Assembly: GCF_009906795.1 (NCBI RefSeq)
Contig: NZ_JAAALN010000002.1
Location: 1 to 64,000, forward strand
DNA length: 64,000 bases
Source: Kineococcus siccus
Lineage (GTDB): Bacteria > Actinomycetota > Actinomycetes > Actinomycetales > Kineococcaceae
Reading direction: 5' to 3'
Shown here: in pieces, positions 63,502 to 64,000 of the stretch
Layout of the letters: each line of letters starts with the position of its first letter
Numbering within the stretch: the stretch's first letter is position 1
Notes under the pieces: generated by a model
The model's input: only the letters and a program-made list of their open reading frames with translations
What the model was told of the DNA's origin: nothing
Databases searched by the model: none
Position numbers and translations under genes: made by a program

Positions 63502-63598
63502 CTCCACCGTGGTCGGCGCCCGCCGCCGGCCACCGCACCACCGTCCGTCAGTCCCCAGTCCGCCCCTGCGTGCCGCAGGGCCGGTGCAGGAGGTTCGA

Positions 63599-64000
63599 GT
63601 GCTCACCGCATTGGCCCGGGCGTTCCGCACGCCGGACCTGCGCCGCAAGCTGCTGTTCACGCTCGGCATCATCGTGCTCGTCAGGGTCGGCTCGTTCGTG
63701 CCGACCCCGGGCGTCGACTACTCCGCCGTGCAGCAGTGCATCGCGCAGGCCGAGACCGGCAACAGCCTGCTCGGCCTGGTCAACCTCTTCTCCGGCGGCG
63801 CACTGCTGCAGCTGTCGGTCTTCGCGCTCGGGATCATGCCGTACATCACGGCGAGCATCATCATCCAGCTGCTCACCGTGGTCATCCCGCGCTTCGAGGA
63901 GCTGAAGAAGGAGGGCCAGCAGGGCACCACCAAGCTGACCCAGTACACGCGCTACCTCACGATCGCCCTGGCGGTCCTGCAGTCGACGACCTACGTGTCG
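63599..64000 (+). CDS. secY: Preprotein translocase subunit SecY (5' part)
   Basis: The first 134 codons are in the window and stay open to the edge. VLTALARAFRTPDLRRKLLFTLGIIVLVRVGSFVPTPGVDYSAVQ contains TM1, followed by a plug-region segment (NSLLGLVNLFSGGALLQLSVFALGIMPYITASIIIQLL, including TM2) and the cytoplasmic PRFEELKKEGQQGTTKLTQYTRYLTI. GTG start at 63599 with AGGAGG upstream. Forms the translocation channel with SecE (36486). Confidence 0.97.
   Translation, partial: MLTALARAFRTPDLRRKLLFTLGIIVLVRVGSFVPTPGVDYSAVQQCIAQAETGNSLLGLVNLFSGGALLQLSVFALGIMPYITASIIIQLLTVVIPRFEELKKEGQQGTTKLTQYTRYLTIALAVLQSTTYVS

Overview
The window is a stretch of a very GC-rich actinobacterial chromosome (coding regions roughly 70-75 % G+C, many GTG and TTG starts, -10 elements of the TAGACT/TACCCT type). 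Gene order and protein sequences fit a motile actinomycete close to Kineosporiaceae (Kineococcus-like). That assignment is inference: no 16S rRNA gene is in the window. I see no insertion sequence, prophage, CRISPR array or rRNA gene, and the whole window reads as core chromosome.

Left part (1-28.6 kb): a lipoprotein start diverges from an OmpR-type two-component pair (242-1904). A menaquinone locus follows (menB, menC, a hotdog thioesterase that looks like MenI, menD, menG, a MenJ-like prenyl-tail reductase and a long-chain polyprenyl diphosphate synthase; 1.9-9.4 kb). Then come two small membrane proteins, a MetE-C-like methyltransferase, an orphan chemoreceptor with a FliA-type promoter, a PolDom polymerase divergent from a LigC-type DNA ligase, a chain of membrane and lipid-modification genes, a RarD permease, and an electron-transfer operon (FprA-type ferredoxin reductase, EtfB, EtfA). 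After these are a pyridoxal kinase, an ABM monooxygenase, an acetamidase, HtpX, an esterase lipoprotein and YajQ.

Middle part (28.6-36.4 kb): tRNA-Tyr, tRNA-Thr and tRNA-Met, rpmG, two MaoC/hotdog dehydratase subunits (HadA/HadB-like), an MFS permease, murB, a GntR regulator with a membrane partner, adenosine deaminase, an aspartate-type aminotransferase and tRNA-Trp.

Right part (36.4-64 kb): the classic transcription-translation super-cluster in canonical order: secE-nusG, rplK-rplA, rplJ-rplL, rpoB-rpoC, rpsL-rpsG-fusA-tuf, the S10 operon, the spc operon and the first 134 codons of secY. Each transcription unit is bounded by GC-rich hairpins with almost no U-tract.

The most interesting signals are non-coding: (i) a Rex-like operator in front of the MenJ-like gene at a locus where nuoA-N would be expected but is missing; (ii) a pair of 17-bp inverted sites between menB and menC; (iii) a 28-nt element present once in the rpsL leader and once in the rpsJ leader, the rpsJ copy lying in a stretch with two mutually exclusive hairpins; (iv) eight perfect 17-bp tandem copies of the 3' arm of the nusG terminator, ending at the rplK promoter; (v) near-identical promoter plus initially transcribed sequence at rplK and rplJ; (vi) a FliA-type promoter before the chemoreceptor gene. 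No unmistakably new multi-gene system was found.
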